Shown here: piece by piece, positions 49,721 to 60,900 of the stretch
Numbering within the stretch: the first letter of the stretch is position 1
Layout of the letters: each line of letters begins with the position of its first letter
Assembly (NCBI RefSeq): GCF_043641665.1
Contig: NC_092195.1
Location: forward strand, 20,581,774-20,645,773
Reading direction: 5' to 3'
Length of the DNA stretch: 64,000 bases
Source of the DNA: Enoplosus armatus
Lineage: Eukaryota; Chordata; Actinopteri; Centrarchiformes; Enoplosidae
Translations under genes and position numbers: made by a program
Notes under the pieces: model-generated
The model's database searches: none
What the model was told of the DNA's origin: nothing
What the model saw: only the letters and a program-made list of their open reading frames with translations

Positions 49721-51860
49721 AATAATAATTTTTACATCATAAAGATCTTAGTAATACCATGAATAACAGCACTGTCGTTCTGGGAAAGGAAATATCGTAG
49801 ACATTACTATGAGAGCTCATTGAAGGTTTTCCCTGTTTGGTTTTATTTCTGTCGTCATTGTCGCTGTTAAATCTTTACTGACCCTTTAATAACTACATGA
49901 GAAGCACTTGTTATTGCAGGGCTGCATGAAAAGCACTACAACAACAAAGTCTGATTCCTTAATCATGCCCCCCAGTTTACCGGATATAAAGAGTCTGGTG
50001 TGAACTCTTTGTTACCTCATTATGTTACATTATGTCTGCCACGCTTTATATGTCGACAGTCTAATACATGGGTTTATCAAAGCAGCTAAAGTGGATATCA
50101 CTGGAGACAGGCCTGCAACACTACAGAGCAACACAAGCATTTGAGGTTCAAAGTGTTCAGAGTGTGTAGTTTGAAAAAGGCCAGTGAGTGGACCTTAAAT
50201 CAGGCTTGTTGAGTCAAAAATAAGCTTTGGTTAACTTTATCTGATGCAAGGATTTTAAAGTGAACTGTCAGAGGTCAGAGGTCATATGGTGATAATGGCT
50301 GGAGATGGTGGCTGCAACATTAATCTCTTTGTCTGGTCGTCCTTCTGTGAGCCGAGGAAGAGCAGCTGTTGCCATGCTAACAGCTAGGGGGATCCAAATA
50401 AACAATGACGATCAAATGAAGTTTGTGAGGAGGAAATCCTTGTGACAACATGTGCGTAGTCATGGTAACAGCATTATTTTCTCTGTCTATCTGTCTCTCT
50501 ATTCTACTTACATGTATTTATGACAGTACTTTGTTCCTGAGAAAAGGATACAAATGTGGGTGGAAGGTTTTCTTGAAATGGAAAAACTCAACATGATATT
50601 TATAGCTTTAAATTATCCCTCAAGATTCAATAAAGTGTCGCTGACATCATCAATAAACAAGTGGAGTCTGACTCTGAGGCTTTCCGTCTGTGTAGGCGAC
50701 TTCTTCTTTATACAGTAGATGTTGTGGAAGCAGACACACTGCGATTAGTAAGGCCTAAATTGCACCAGTAACATTAAAGGAAATGAGAGGTTTTATGAGG
50801 AGGAAAACATCCTCTTCCTGGTAAAAGATACTGATAAATATGGAGGCTCAAAAGGGACATGGTAAGTAAATAGTATTTATATATTTATGTATGTTCCCTG
50901 CATATTTTTTCCTCCAGTGTAATAATATATTTCCTCATTTAGTAAAAAAATGAAATTAATAAATTGGGAAAATGTGTAGGGACATAAACAAATAAATAAA
51001 AAACTTTGTGAAATAAGTAAATAAACTGAAATAAATAAGGAATTAAATAAATACGGAAAATAGATGAGGGAAAATATACAAAAGAATTACACCAAATAAA
51101 GAAATTGGGAAATAAATAATACATTGGGAAAAATATGTCAATATATGAGGAAATAATTATATGGTAATAGATAAAATCAATAAAGAAAGTTATCGCTCAG
51201 TTATTTATTTACTTATGTTCTTTGCAAAGTACAACTTTCAGATATATATATTTCAATAAATCCGCACATGTCATGCTCATTTGTACTTGTACTGCATTGT
51301 TTATGACAAGCTACAGTCACTGTTTAAACTATAACTTTCATCCAAAACAAATGTTCATACACTGTTAAATATGAATACACTGTCAGACCGTATATAGAGT
51401 AGATACGGTTAGCTGCATTTCTGCATCAGTAACAATTATCCATCAATGTAAGGTATATATTATAAAGCTGATATGTATATGGAACACTGAAAGTTCATGA
51501 TGAGGAAAACTTTGACTCACTGTGACAGAGTGTGGTTGTGCTGTCTGATCACCCCCTTTGTGTTTAATAAGGATGAATACTGACAAATTCACAGCAATCA
51601 CTCACTGAATCCACAGATGAGCATCCGGCAGACATCTGGTTTTGGTTTTACTTGTCTCACCCACACCCTCTCACCCTCTCACACTCTCACACTGATGCAC
51701 CGTCAAAACAAGCCTTCCGGACGAGAATGATGAAAGTGGCCGCTGTGATGACTGTGACATGAGCCACACCTCTGTAAATGTAGTGTGTTGAGAGCGCCAT
51801 TTTAGTCACTCACAAGATTCACCAAGTGGGTTAATCTCAAACTGCTGCAGACACTGAGTC
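49721..51860. other. Intergenic stretch, AT-rich, nothing recognised
   Basis: A block from about 50,870 to 51,200 is very AT-rich with AAATAAATAA-type units, of which one strand is nearly free of C. At 51,660-51,695 there is a short CTCTCACACTCTCACAC tandem. No exon is supported. Confidence 0.5.
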
Positions 51861-51874
51861 ATGCACGCATGTCA

Positions 51875-52480
51875 CCATGTCTTCAACACAAGTCTTCAGA
51901 GGGTCCCCGTGCTGTGGAAGGCTCCAAGGACTACAGACCCGTGGCACTGACCTCCCACATCGTGAAGACCCTGGAGAGACTCGTCCTGGAGCAGCTCCGG
52001 CCCTTGGTCAAGCCACACTTGGACCCCCTTCAGTTCGCCTACCAGCCCCGACTTGGAGTGGAGGATGCCATCATCTACCTGCTCAACCGTGTCTACGCCC
52101 ACCTGGATCAGCCAGCGAGCGCTGTGAGAGTCATGTTCTTTGACTTCTCCAGTGCTCCTGTTTCCATCCAGGGGGTCAGTGTGGACATTGTAGAGGATTA
52201 CAAGTACCTGGGAGTCCACATTGACAATAAACTGGACTGGGTAAAGAACACTAACGCCCTCTACAAGAAGGGCCAGAGCCGTCTCTATTTTCTGAGGCGG
52301 CTGAGGTCCTTCAACATCTGCCAAGCTGCGGGGCATCTTGGACAACGTCTCACATCCTCTCCATGACGTACTGGTCGGACACAAGAGGATCTTCAGTGGG
52401 AGACTCATTCCTCCCAAATGAACAACAGAGCGCCACAGGAAATCACTCCTGCCTGTTGTAGAAAATAAAGCCTGTCTTTA
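51875..52480 (+). mobile_element. L2/CR1-type LINE, internally deleted ORF2 fragment
   Basis: The plus strand encodes DYRPVALTSHIVKTLERLVL, HLDPLQFAYQPRLGVEDAII, YLLNRVYAHLD and VMFFDFSSA, all early reverse-transcriptase blocks. It then jumps in frame to PVSIQGVSVDIVEDYKYLGV, HIDNKLDWVKNTNALYKKGQ and SRLYFLRRLRSFNIC, the post-RT region. The region between, including the FxDD catalytic box, is deleted. Beyond 52,320 the end matches the C-terminal part of the 35.6-kb element (CATCCTCTCCATGACGTACT) after a second deletion. It is inactive. Confidence 0.88.
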
Positions 52481-54478
52481 TTATTCTTTCTCCTCTGAAC
52501 AATCTGCTGCACAGCCCCTGAGGTGCTTAAAGGACAGCAGCTGAACAAGCAGGAAAACAAAACATATATACTCCGTGTTTTGATTCACTGTGAATGCCAG
52601 CCCTCAATTATCTCCCCTCCTCTGTTTTTCTTTGCCAAACCTGCTGCTGCTCTGCTCGCCTGAAGCCTCGGGGCTCTTTCCTTTCGGCTCATTACGCTTC
52701 CTCCTCTCGTGGTTTAGTAAACGTGGAGAAAACCTGGAAATCTGTCTGTTGACTGATCTGCTGATCTGATGGGCCGAAAAACACTGGATTGCTGTGGAAA
52801 TGTCATTACTGCAACACCTGCAGCCTTTCAGCTGTTTTTATTGTTGCTTCAGTTTCCATCATTTATCTTCTTTCTTTCTTTCTTTCTTATTTATCTATAA
52901 ACTAAAACTAAAAACATTCACAGATGTAAAAGTTTCTCTTCACATTCACTCTTATCTAAACGCTTGGCATAGAAAAGATGATTGATTGTATGACTGAGAG
53001 TTGATTATCTTTTGAGGACTGTTTTATCTGAAAATGTTCTAGAGGCTTGCAGAGATTTTACAGCGTTAAACTATACTGAAAGGGAAAAGCGAAGACATCA
53101 AATGTTTGTAAAAGATGACAAGATTTGCACTTCAAGGTGAATCATCCAAACATTTGAGAGTGAACGAACTGAACATATCAAATAAACGTGTTTCCTGTCC
53201 TTTCAGCAGACAATCCCCTTTCATCCCTGAATGCCTCAGGAATCCATTTGTGTTTAAACTTAGCATCATTATCACAGTGTGTCTTTGGTACCAGCAGACC
53301 ACCTACAGTGTTGACTTCACAGATACATAAATAAGGAAGTGAATCAGCCAGTGACAAGACAGCATTTAAAAAAAACAACCTTTTGATTATGTTTACTCTG
53401 GTTTAAGATTGGTAATCCATCGCATTCCAAGTTATGCCTGCTGTAATTTCCATCTAAATTACTAAACCAAGTTTCAAGTCTCTGCAAGTAGATTGTTTTA
53501 GTCACTGAAGTGAAACGAAACAAATAGGTGAAATGCAGCCTATCAGCAGTAAGTGTAAACACCTGGCCAGGTTGCCAAAGGGCGCGCTGCCGTCCTCTCC
53601 AACCTGATTCCAGTGACTTCAGACACTCAGGTACCAAATCTCACTTTGATTTGGCCAAAAACTACAGTATCCTTCCTTATGGGACGGTGTCAGACCTAAA
53701 TGCAAATCTTGGGCGTAATCTCTGAACATTGTGTATCCAGTTTAAACTTTCAGAGCTCTTTAGAGTGCTAACATAAATATATCAACTTACAAATTTACAC
53801 AATTTTCTGCCATCATTCCTCTCTTGCCTTATTTACTTTTTTGTTATGTTCTTTCTTTCCATTATAACAACCTGTTCCTCTTGACTGAAGGAGGTGGGGG
53901 GGGCACGCGATTCCCTGATGAAGCAAAACTGAGTGAACAAAGAAAGTAACCACCGTTGTGACACCCATTATCTCTCACTGGGCTTTTTAGGCTTCGTCGA
54001 GCCAGCTAACGCAAAGAAAGCCTAGCATGTGGAACTTGGTAGCGCCCCCCTCTGGTCTAACCATGCAGGTGAGGCAGGTGTTATAAAATTGTTCCATTAT
54101 ATATTGTTGAAAGATCTCTGTTGGCTGATTGTTTTGAGTTTTTATTTACAGGTATTTACTGGTACAACATGAACACAAACACACACCATGAGTGGAATCT
54201 AGCCATGCAGATAGTAAACGAGACATCCCCCAATATGATGCAGGTTCATTTAAATTTACACGTACTGAAACATATTTAAAAGAATTCAACAGCAACTTGA
54301 ATTTCGTGAACACTTTTATAATTCTTGACACAATATACAGACAAAAAGGCCTAAAAAATATATATCCAACATTTTTCCAATCTGGAAAAAACCCAAAACA
54401 AGTGTGTGATCACCAATTATTGTATTTAAAGTCCAGCAGCATCACGCCTCTAAAAGTCCAGCGAGGGCAAAAAAGATG
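52481..54478. other. Intergenic stretch downstream of enpp3
   Basis: No exon is supported. A (TTTC)n run is at 52,869-52,890. A short poly-G run is at 53,895-53,902. Confidence 0.5.
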
Positions 54479-54484
54479 TTTATT
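54479..54484 (-). terminator. enpp3: Candidate poly(A) signal for enpp3
   Basis: AATAAA on the minus strand about 245 bases past the enpp3 stop codon. Other AT-rich matches exist farther on, so the site is tentative. Confidence 0.4.
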
Positions 54485-54728
54485 GTTTTCTTTGTGTAAA
54501 ACATCCCCTTTAAAAAAATCAATGGGATAAAAATCATGACAATCGGAATATAATAAGATTAAATAATACAAAAATAAAATTAACAGTTTAAAATTAAAAA
54601 GTAAATAAATAAACACTGTTGGATAATAGTGTCCAGTGTCAAAGTGATATCACAATTAAAGAATAATAAAATACTTTTACAGATGTTGAATTTTAATCTT
54701 AGTGATTTTTTTGTGGAAATAAACAATT

Positions 54729-54902
54729 TCATTGTTTTCTTTGAATGGCAGCTGTGGGGCGGGTCTTTACCCTCAGCAGCTCTGGGATTGGTTGATTGCT
54801 GCCCTGGTAAAAGTCCAATCCTGCGATCCACTCGACGTCTCTGACTCGTGATTGATGGAACCACATGTGATCTTCAACCCAACGAGATTCGGCTTCTGCA
54901 CT
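54729..54902 (-). CDS. enpp3: enpp3 terminal exon and stop
   Basis: The acceptor CATCGACAG at 54,903 keeps phase with exon 55,835-55,991 (ends ...NNWESCK). It gives [14 protein letters not shown], the same Cys-to-Trp spacing as human ENPP3. A nearer AG (after GTGCAG) would break the frame. The tail [18 protein letters not shown] departs from the human LKTYLPTFETTI after the LxxKT motif. Confidence 0.9.
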   Translation of the reverse strand, partial: SAEAESRWVEDHMWFHQSRVRDVEWIAGLDFYQGSNQPIPELLRVKTRPTAAIQRKQ

Positions 54903-57900
54903 CTGTCGATGCGAAACAAAAAGTGACAGGAAATGATGTTACGTTTGACTGAACAAAGGAATTAACGAGATTCTCTCTGTTGCTTCCTGTTTTCAGTAAT
55001 GAACGGTGTGAGGCTGTAACACAGTACATGCTGGGGCTGATCCTTACCTTGGGAAAGAAGTTTTGCCTCACATTATTACAATAAAACAAGTTCTGGATGG
55101 ATTTTGTTGACTTTGTTCAGAAAGTATTGACAAGAAAACCGGAAAACGTCACAAAGACATTCATGAGGACGATTCCACTTCACCAACACTTTGACAAAGT
55201 GTCTCTAAAACTATCTGCCACATTTCCATGAGATTTGCTGTAGTTATTCATGGTCTGCAGATTTACTCTTGACCCCCTGACCTTTCTTATGGGATCACCA
55301 TCGAACCAAAATGCACTCTTCATCTTTAGAAATATCAAAATCTAATGGTTTGATTGCCGCAGAATCTGTCGAACACATTCATGCTCTCCAGAGGATGAAA
55401 CCTGTCATTTTTGGACACTTCTGTTTACTTTGGCACATATTCTTGGCAGTCTTGGCATCTTCATGCTCCAGTAATGTGGCTAATAGAAAGAATGGGATTC
55501 TTTGTCAAGCATGTAACCAAGAATGGACTTCTATTCATAACTTGTTAACATAATGGTTCTTTGGTCTTCATCTTTTTTATTACTTTGAAATGGCCATCAC
55601 TCCTTCCATAATAAAGAAATGGAAATGTCATCACCATACAACAGAAGACACTGTTGCCTTGTTCAGGACCAGACAGCTTGAAAAGCAGCCAGTTGGGAGG
55701 CAGTTTCATACTCAGCAACACAATGAGTTTCATGTAGTCAGGTGGCTAGAAGGGGAGGATTTACAGAATACAGACAGGATACAGCTGAGTCAATAGTTTC
55801 ATCTTAAAAAGGTGAATTCATTGGGATTTTTTACTTTGCAGCTTTCCCAGTTGTTGGGTCTATGAGGCAGCAGGAAGGACACGGTCTGCATCTCGCCAAT
55901 GCATGCGGTCACAGGTTGGGCTGAGTCCCTGCAGCTGGTCAACACCGCAAAGTAATGCGTGGGGATGGAGATGTTTGTGCCGGACACAAACCTGGAGTCA
56001 CACAAAAGCACAAAAGTGTCCCCAGATGAGGAAATAATGAACAAGATGACTTACAGAAGAAAGAAGAGAGGCTGTGGTTTAACCGCTTAGTTTCACCAGT
56101 AAGTTAACTGGTAATGCTGCATGAATCATAAACATTGTTGGCAGGATTATCTGCGATTTAATGCACCTTAAACTGTGATTAAACTGTTAACTGGGATGAC
56201 TTTTACAGACACTTGCCAGCCAATCAAAAAATACACATTTTCTTGGCCATGTTGTGATTATATGACTATTATTATAACGATTCCTGTTCCATGTTTTTGG
56301 TTGTGGAGAACATCTACATGCTCCCAGATAATAGAAAACAACATAATATTGCAGTAATTATGCAGATGACACACACATTTACATAACAATATGACCGGTA
56401 AGTACATTGTTTTTGGTGTTAAAGACGAATGATTAAAGTCAGTGCGCAGCTTGAATTGACTGTATTTTATCTCATGATGATGGATTCATGATGCTGTCAT
56501 ATAAAAAAAACACATGTTGTGGTTAGATTTTAAGTTGTGAGTACATGGTTCTCTGTGGATTGTGACAATGGTCTAATATTAATGTGACTTTATGTTAAAA
56601 TGAAGGATAAATTTAAACCCTGTGGAAGTCGAGGCTGTTTGTCTTAAATAAAGAAGAAGCTGTAAACCTGCTAATATTATCATCCTCCCTGGGAAATGAC
56701 TTACTGCTGGATCTGCTCTGGAGTGTCGTACTGGCCGTCGTGGTTGTAATCGAAGACGGGGCCCGTCAGTACGTTAACTCCGTTATAAATGGAGGCATAT
56801 TTCTTTAATAGGGTGCTGTGAAAGTAGTCCCAGATCTCTAAAGGAGGAGAAGGAGAGAAGATTACATTTAAAGAAAAAAAGGAAGTTGTTTGCCGTGATA
56901 TTAACCAGTAACTTACTCTTAAACTCGGGGTACATTGGCACCACATTACTCATTATTAGAGCATCGTACTGCTGGTCCACTGTCACATTCAGATCTGCAA
57001 GAAACAAAAAACAACAAGAAACAATGAATTGTGGATGTGTGAACGTGGCCAGAGGAAGAACGTCACCGAGCTTGTAAACTGCCGAGTACTATCCTTTGTA
57101 AAATCTGTGGACTTTCGTATGAATATCTTTCTCTCTTAAAAGATGGGTTTTGTTTCCGACTCACTCTTTATGAAAATGTGCACAGTTAAACCTCAGCCTG
57201 AGTTTTGAGAAAGAGGGAACTCTGCTGCATCCTCTCGCTGGGCTCGTAAGCGGTCGTAAACATCACTTGAACTTGAACTTAATGCATCCGGCACTGGGGA
57301 GTAGACAGTTACTCTTTTGATCTATTGGAATGCATTGTCCCCTTTTTCTGCAAATACATTCATCATGGGTATAAAAAGGCCTAATGTAGGTCTATTCTTA
57401 TCATTTTGACATTGTGCCTCACTTTCAAATGAAGGAGAGAGAGGACAAAGCTTCTTGTGAAGAACGACCAAAAAAAACCCAACGCAACATTTCACTTCCA
57501 GCAACACTGAGCAGCTCTTCAGTAAGAGATAAAAAGGGAGTAAAACTATGAGTCTATGAGTATGAGTCCAGAAGTTATTTTGAATTCTTGGTCAGGGTCC
57601 AAGGTTGACTACACCCCCACAAAGTGTTTATGTGCTACTTGATATTAAACTGTGAGAAATGGAGAAGAGGAATCAAGGCCCTTTTTAGAGAAGAGAAACC
57701 CGCCGTGCTTTCATTTAATTAAAGTGATACTATCTTATAGTATTCAGTGAGCAGCAGCAACACTACCACCACAAAACATCACTTTTAACTACAGTGTATG
57801 GAGTTTGTATTCTGTACTGGAACCTGCCGAAGAACTGCAGCCAAAACACTGGCAAGGAACCACGTTAGCACTCGTTGAGGGACATGTGGGATGGCACTTT

Positions 57901-60900
57901 CTCACTGAGGTAAAATTGGGTTCTGTTTGGTGGCAGGGGAGCGGTTAGTACTGGCACCTCACAGCAAGAGGGTCCTGGTTTCAAACTAGCCTACCATGGA
58001 GTTTGTGGTTTCTCCCATGGAATCTGGGTCTGAATTGCCAGTGAGAGTGAACAGTCCTGTGTCCAGTGTCGCCTCCCGCCCAATGAGAGCTGGGATAGTG
58101 ACCCTGCTAAGCAGATGTAGAGGATGGAAAGATGTCTGAAACATTACATCTGGCTCTTCTTCTGAACTACGTGAAGGAGCCACGGGTATACAAAGTGCAG
58201 GACTTTGACACAGGAGGGGGTTCACCTCCTGTGTCCTGTCTGTGGTTAAGTTTTAGGCAACAAAAGCACTTCTGTGGAGGTTAGAGATTGTTTGGATTAA
58301 AGAAGTCACAAAGTCAGTTCTGTATTAAAGAGGGTGACAAAGTCTGAGGAAGTCACATTTCTTTTGATGTGTGTTGTTTCAGCGTGGCTGTTGGCTGACG
58401 AGGGTTTTCTTATGTTTGTTATCTATAAATCAGTGTCAGCGTGCTGGAAACACTCTGCGGGAATGGGGGGGGGAGTAGATAGGCTGAAATTCTGTGGAAA
58501 GTGAGTATTCAGAAAAGCGTGTGTTGTGTGTTGGAAGTGAGAGCAGCAGCTCGGGGGACCGGACTGACTCTGGCTTGTGATTTGTAAAGCCCTGTGTGAG
58601 TCGGTCTCTGTGTCAGGTGGCCGCTTACTGGGTGGGTACAGGAAGGCGTGCGTCAGGTTCCCAGCATTGTTATACTCGTCACATCTTGGACTCTGGGACG
58701 CTGGGACTCTGACATCAGCCCTCAAACAGTCTGGTGTCACTGGCGGCAACGGGTCCAAGTTTGTCTTCAAGAATGGGAAAATCAGACCAGCAGTTGGCTC
58801 ATTAACGCAATCACAAAAAATGCGTCCTTTTCCGTGCATATAGTGCTGCCATGTGGCCGATTCCTGAAGTTTTTAGTCTTTTACAAGACGCATTCTCACT
58901 GCTACAACTATAATTTTCCACAGTCTCGTAACATTTGTGAAAAGACATCCCAAAAGAATGTTTTTTGTTGTTTTTGTTTTTTTAATTTCATTATGCAACT
59001 GCAACCATTAGATTACACATGCAAACGTCAAGAGTGATCATGCACAAAAATCGCCATACTGTAAATGACTGATCATCAGGAATTAACTTGAAATTCATCC
59101 TTGAACAAAGCCCTGACATCACCGGACTGGGTCTTGTTATTCCTCAAGAATCAACATTTGATTGTCTATCACAATATGTATTTTTATAGGAATCAGATTC
59201 AAAACATTTAAACATTTCTCGTATTAAAATCATACATTTTCCCTATTCTTTCTTCACCACTGACACACTTACTGGCTTGTCGATGGTGAAGGAGCTCCAC
59301 AGTGGCATCAGGGCTTTGTGACTGTAGGCCGTGATGAATCCCTCCTGGTAGAGGACGCAGTAACTCTGGTCAGGCTGCAGCATCCGGGGACGACCAAACA
59401 GCATGTGCTTCTTCTCTGCAGCGGACTCTGAAAGACGAAAAGTCATTCATCTTGAATCATGTGCAGCAAATGTTGTGGTGAGATTTTGTCCAGCAATTTT
59501 TTCCTCCAATCCCTGGAATTTTGACAATGCTGGAAATCAGCATTCAATTCAGTCATTTCATGTGGAGACATTTATGAAAGAACACACAGATTCCTCAAAC
59601 ATGCATTCAGTTTGGATTTCGCATGCAATAATTGAAAAAAAGGAATGACCAAATCTTAAGGAACTTATGTCTTTAAAGCACCAAGGCCTGTCAATCACCT
59701 CCCTCTGCTGTCAGATTCAGACGGCTGTTGATATCAAATCCACTCTGAAGGGACGGAAAAAGGAAAGAAAACACACACTGTCAATGGAAATCAATCGAAG
59801 TTATTGTTTTGTTTTCCCACCTGCCACAGTATACACGCACATCATTAACTGTGATACGACACGGCGTCATGTGCTGGCCTGTAAAGGTGTAAACTGTCAC
59901 TGACACATCGTTACTTCAGTTTACCAGCTGCATTGATTTGAAAGGTTAAAATCCCCTTCATGACATCAACGCGTTTCTTTTAATTGGAACACTTCAGCGT
60001 TGCTCCAGGATACACTTTGTTGTCTACTTTGACATGTTTGTTCCTGTCCAGCTTCCATCCTTCACGGAAAATATTAGAAACCGAGATGTGAATGCTTTTC
60101 TTCCAACTCGTGCTCCTTTGTACAGGGTTTATATCATATTTGATTAAAATCGACCTTTTGCATCTGGTGTTCTGTGGAAATGTAACCCAATTAAACCAGA
60201 TTCAATTGAAATGACTGGAATTGTACAAAAAAGGATTTTGCAACCAAAATAATGAGTTTTTCTTCTTAACTTTATTGTCTAACTGTACTTCCCCCACACA
60301 CAAGACTTTTCCGATTTAATTGGGAGATTGTTTTCCAAAAGCGCCTGAAGAGGAGAGGGATGTGTTTTCTTGGCAGGGGAGCAGGAAAGAACCAGGGGAG
60401 GGGGAGAGGTTAAGAATCCAGGTGGTGGTTATCATCAAGCAAACAGTGAGGCTGAGATGATTTGTCTTCCTGGTGCTGAGACAGCTGAGTATCAGGGAGT
60501 GGCTGAGTTTGGTAAAACACCTGCATGTAAGAGATGAGTCACAACTCAGAAGAGGGAGTTCAGAGGAAGTCATGGGAACTCACTAAGGCCTAACCAGAGT
60601 CAGAATTACGTCCAAACTGGAGAGAAGTGGAAAGTAAAGGTGTAACGCTTCTGAGTTGATGTCCAGAGAGACCTACGCTGTCTGTTTCCCTTTCTAACCG
60701 TATTGTAGTTGCCTAACCCAAACCATCTAGTCATAATTCATTTTTTATTTCTTGACCACACCATAGTTGCAGATATTGTAAAAAGAAAATTAAATGGGAC
60801 AAAAAAAAAACCCCCAATATTCTTGTTTGCCAATCTGCATGAATACAGCAACAAAAGAGCAGAACATCTGCCAAGCAACTAAACAGAAAGCAGACTCATG

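Noticed and set aside
55050..55070. Micro-exon between the last two enpp3 exons
   Set aside because: First considered to fix phase, but the acceptor CATCGACAG at 54,903 restores phase 0 and the exact Cys-Trp spacing of human ENPP3, so none is needed.
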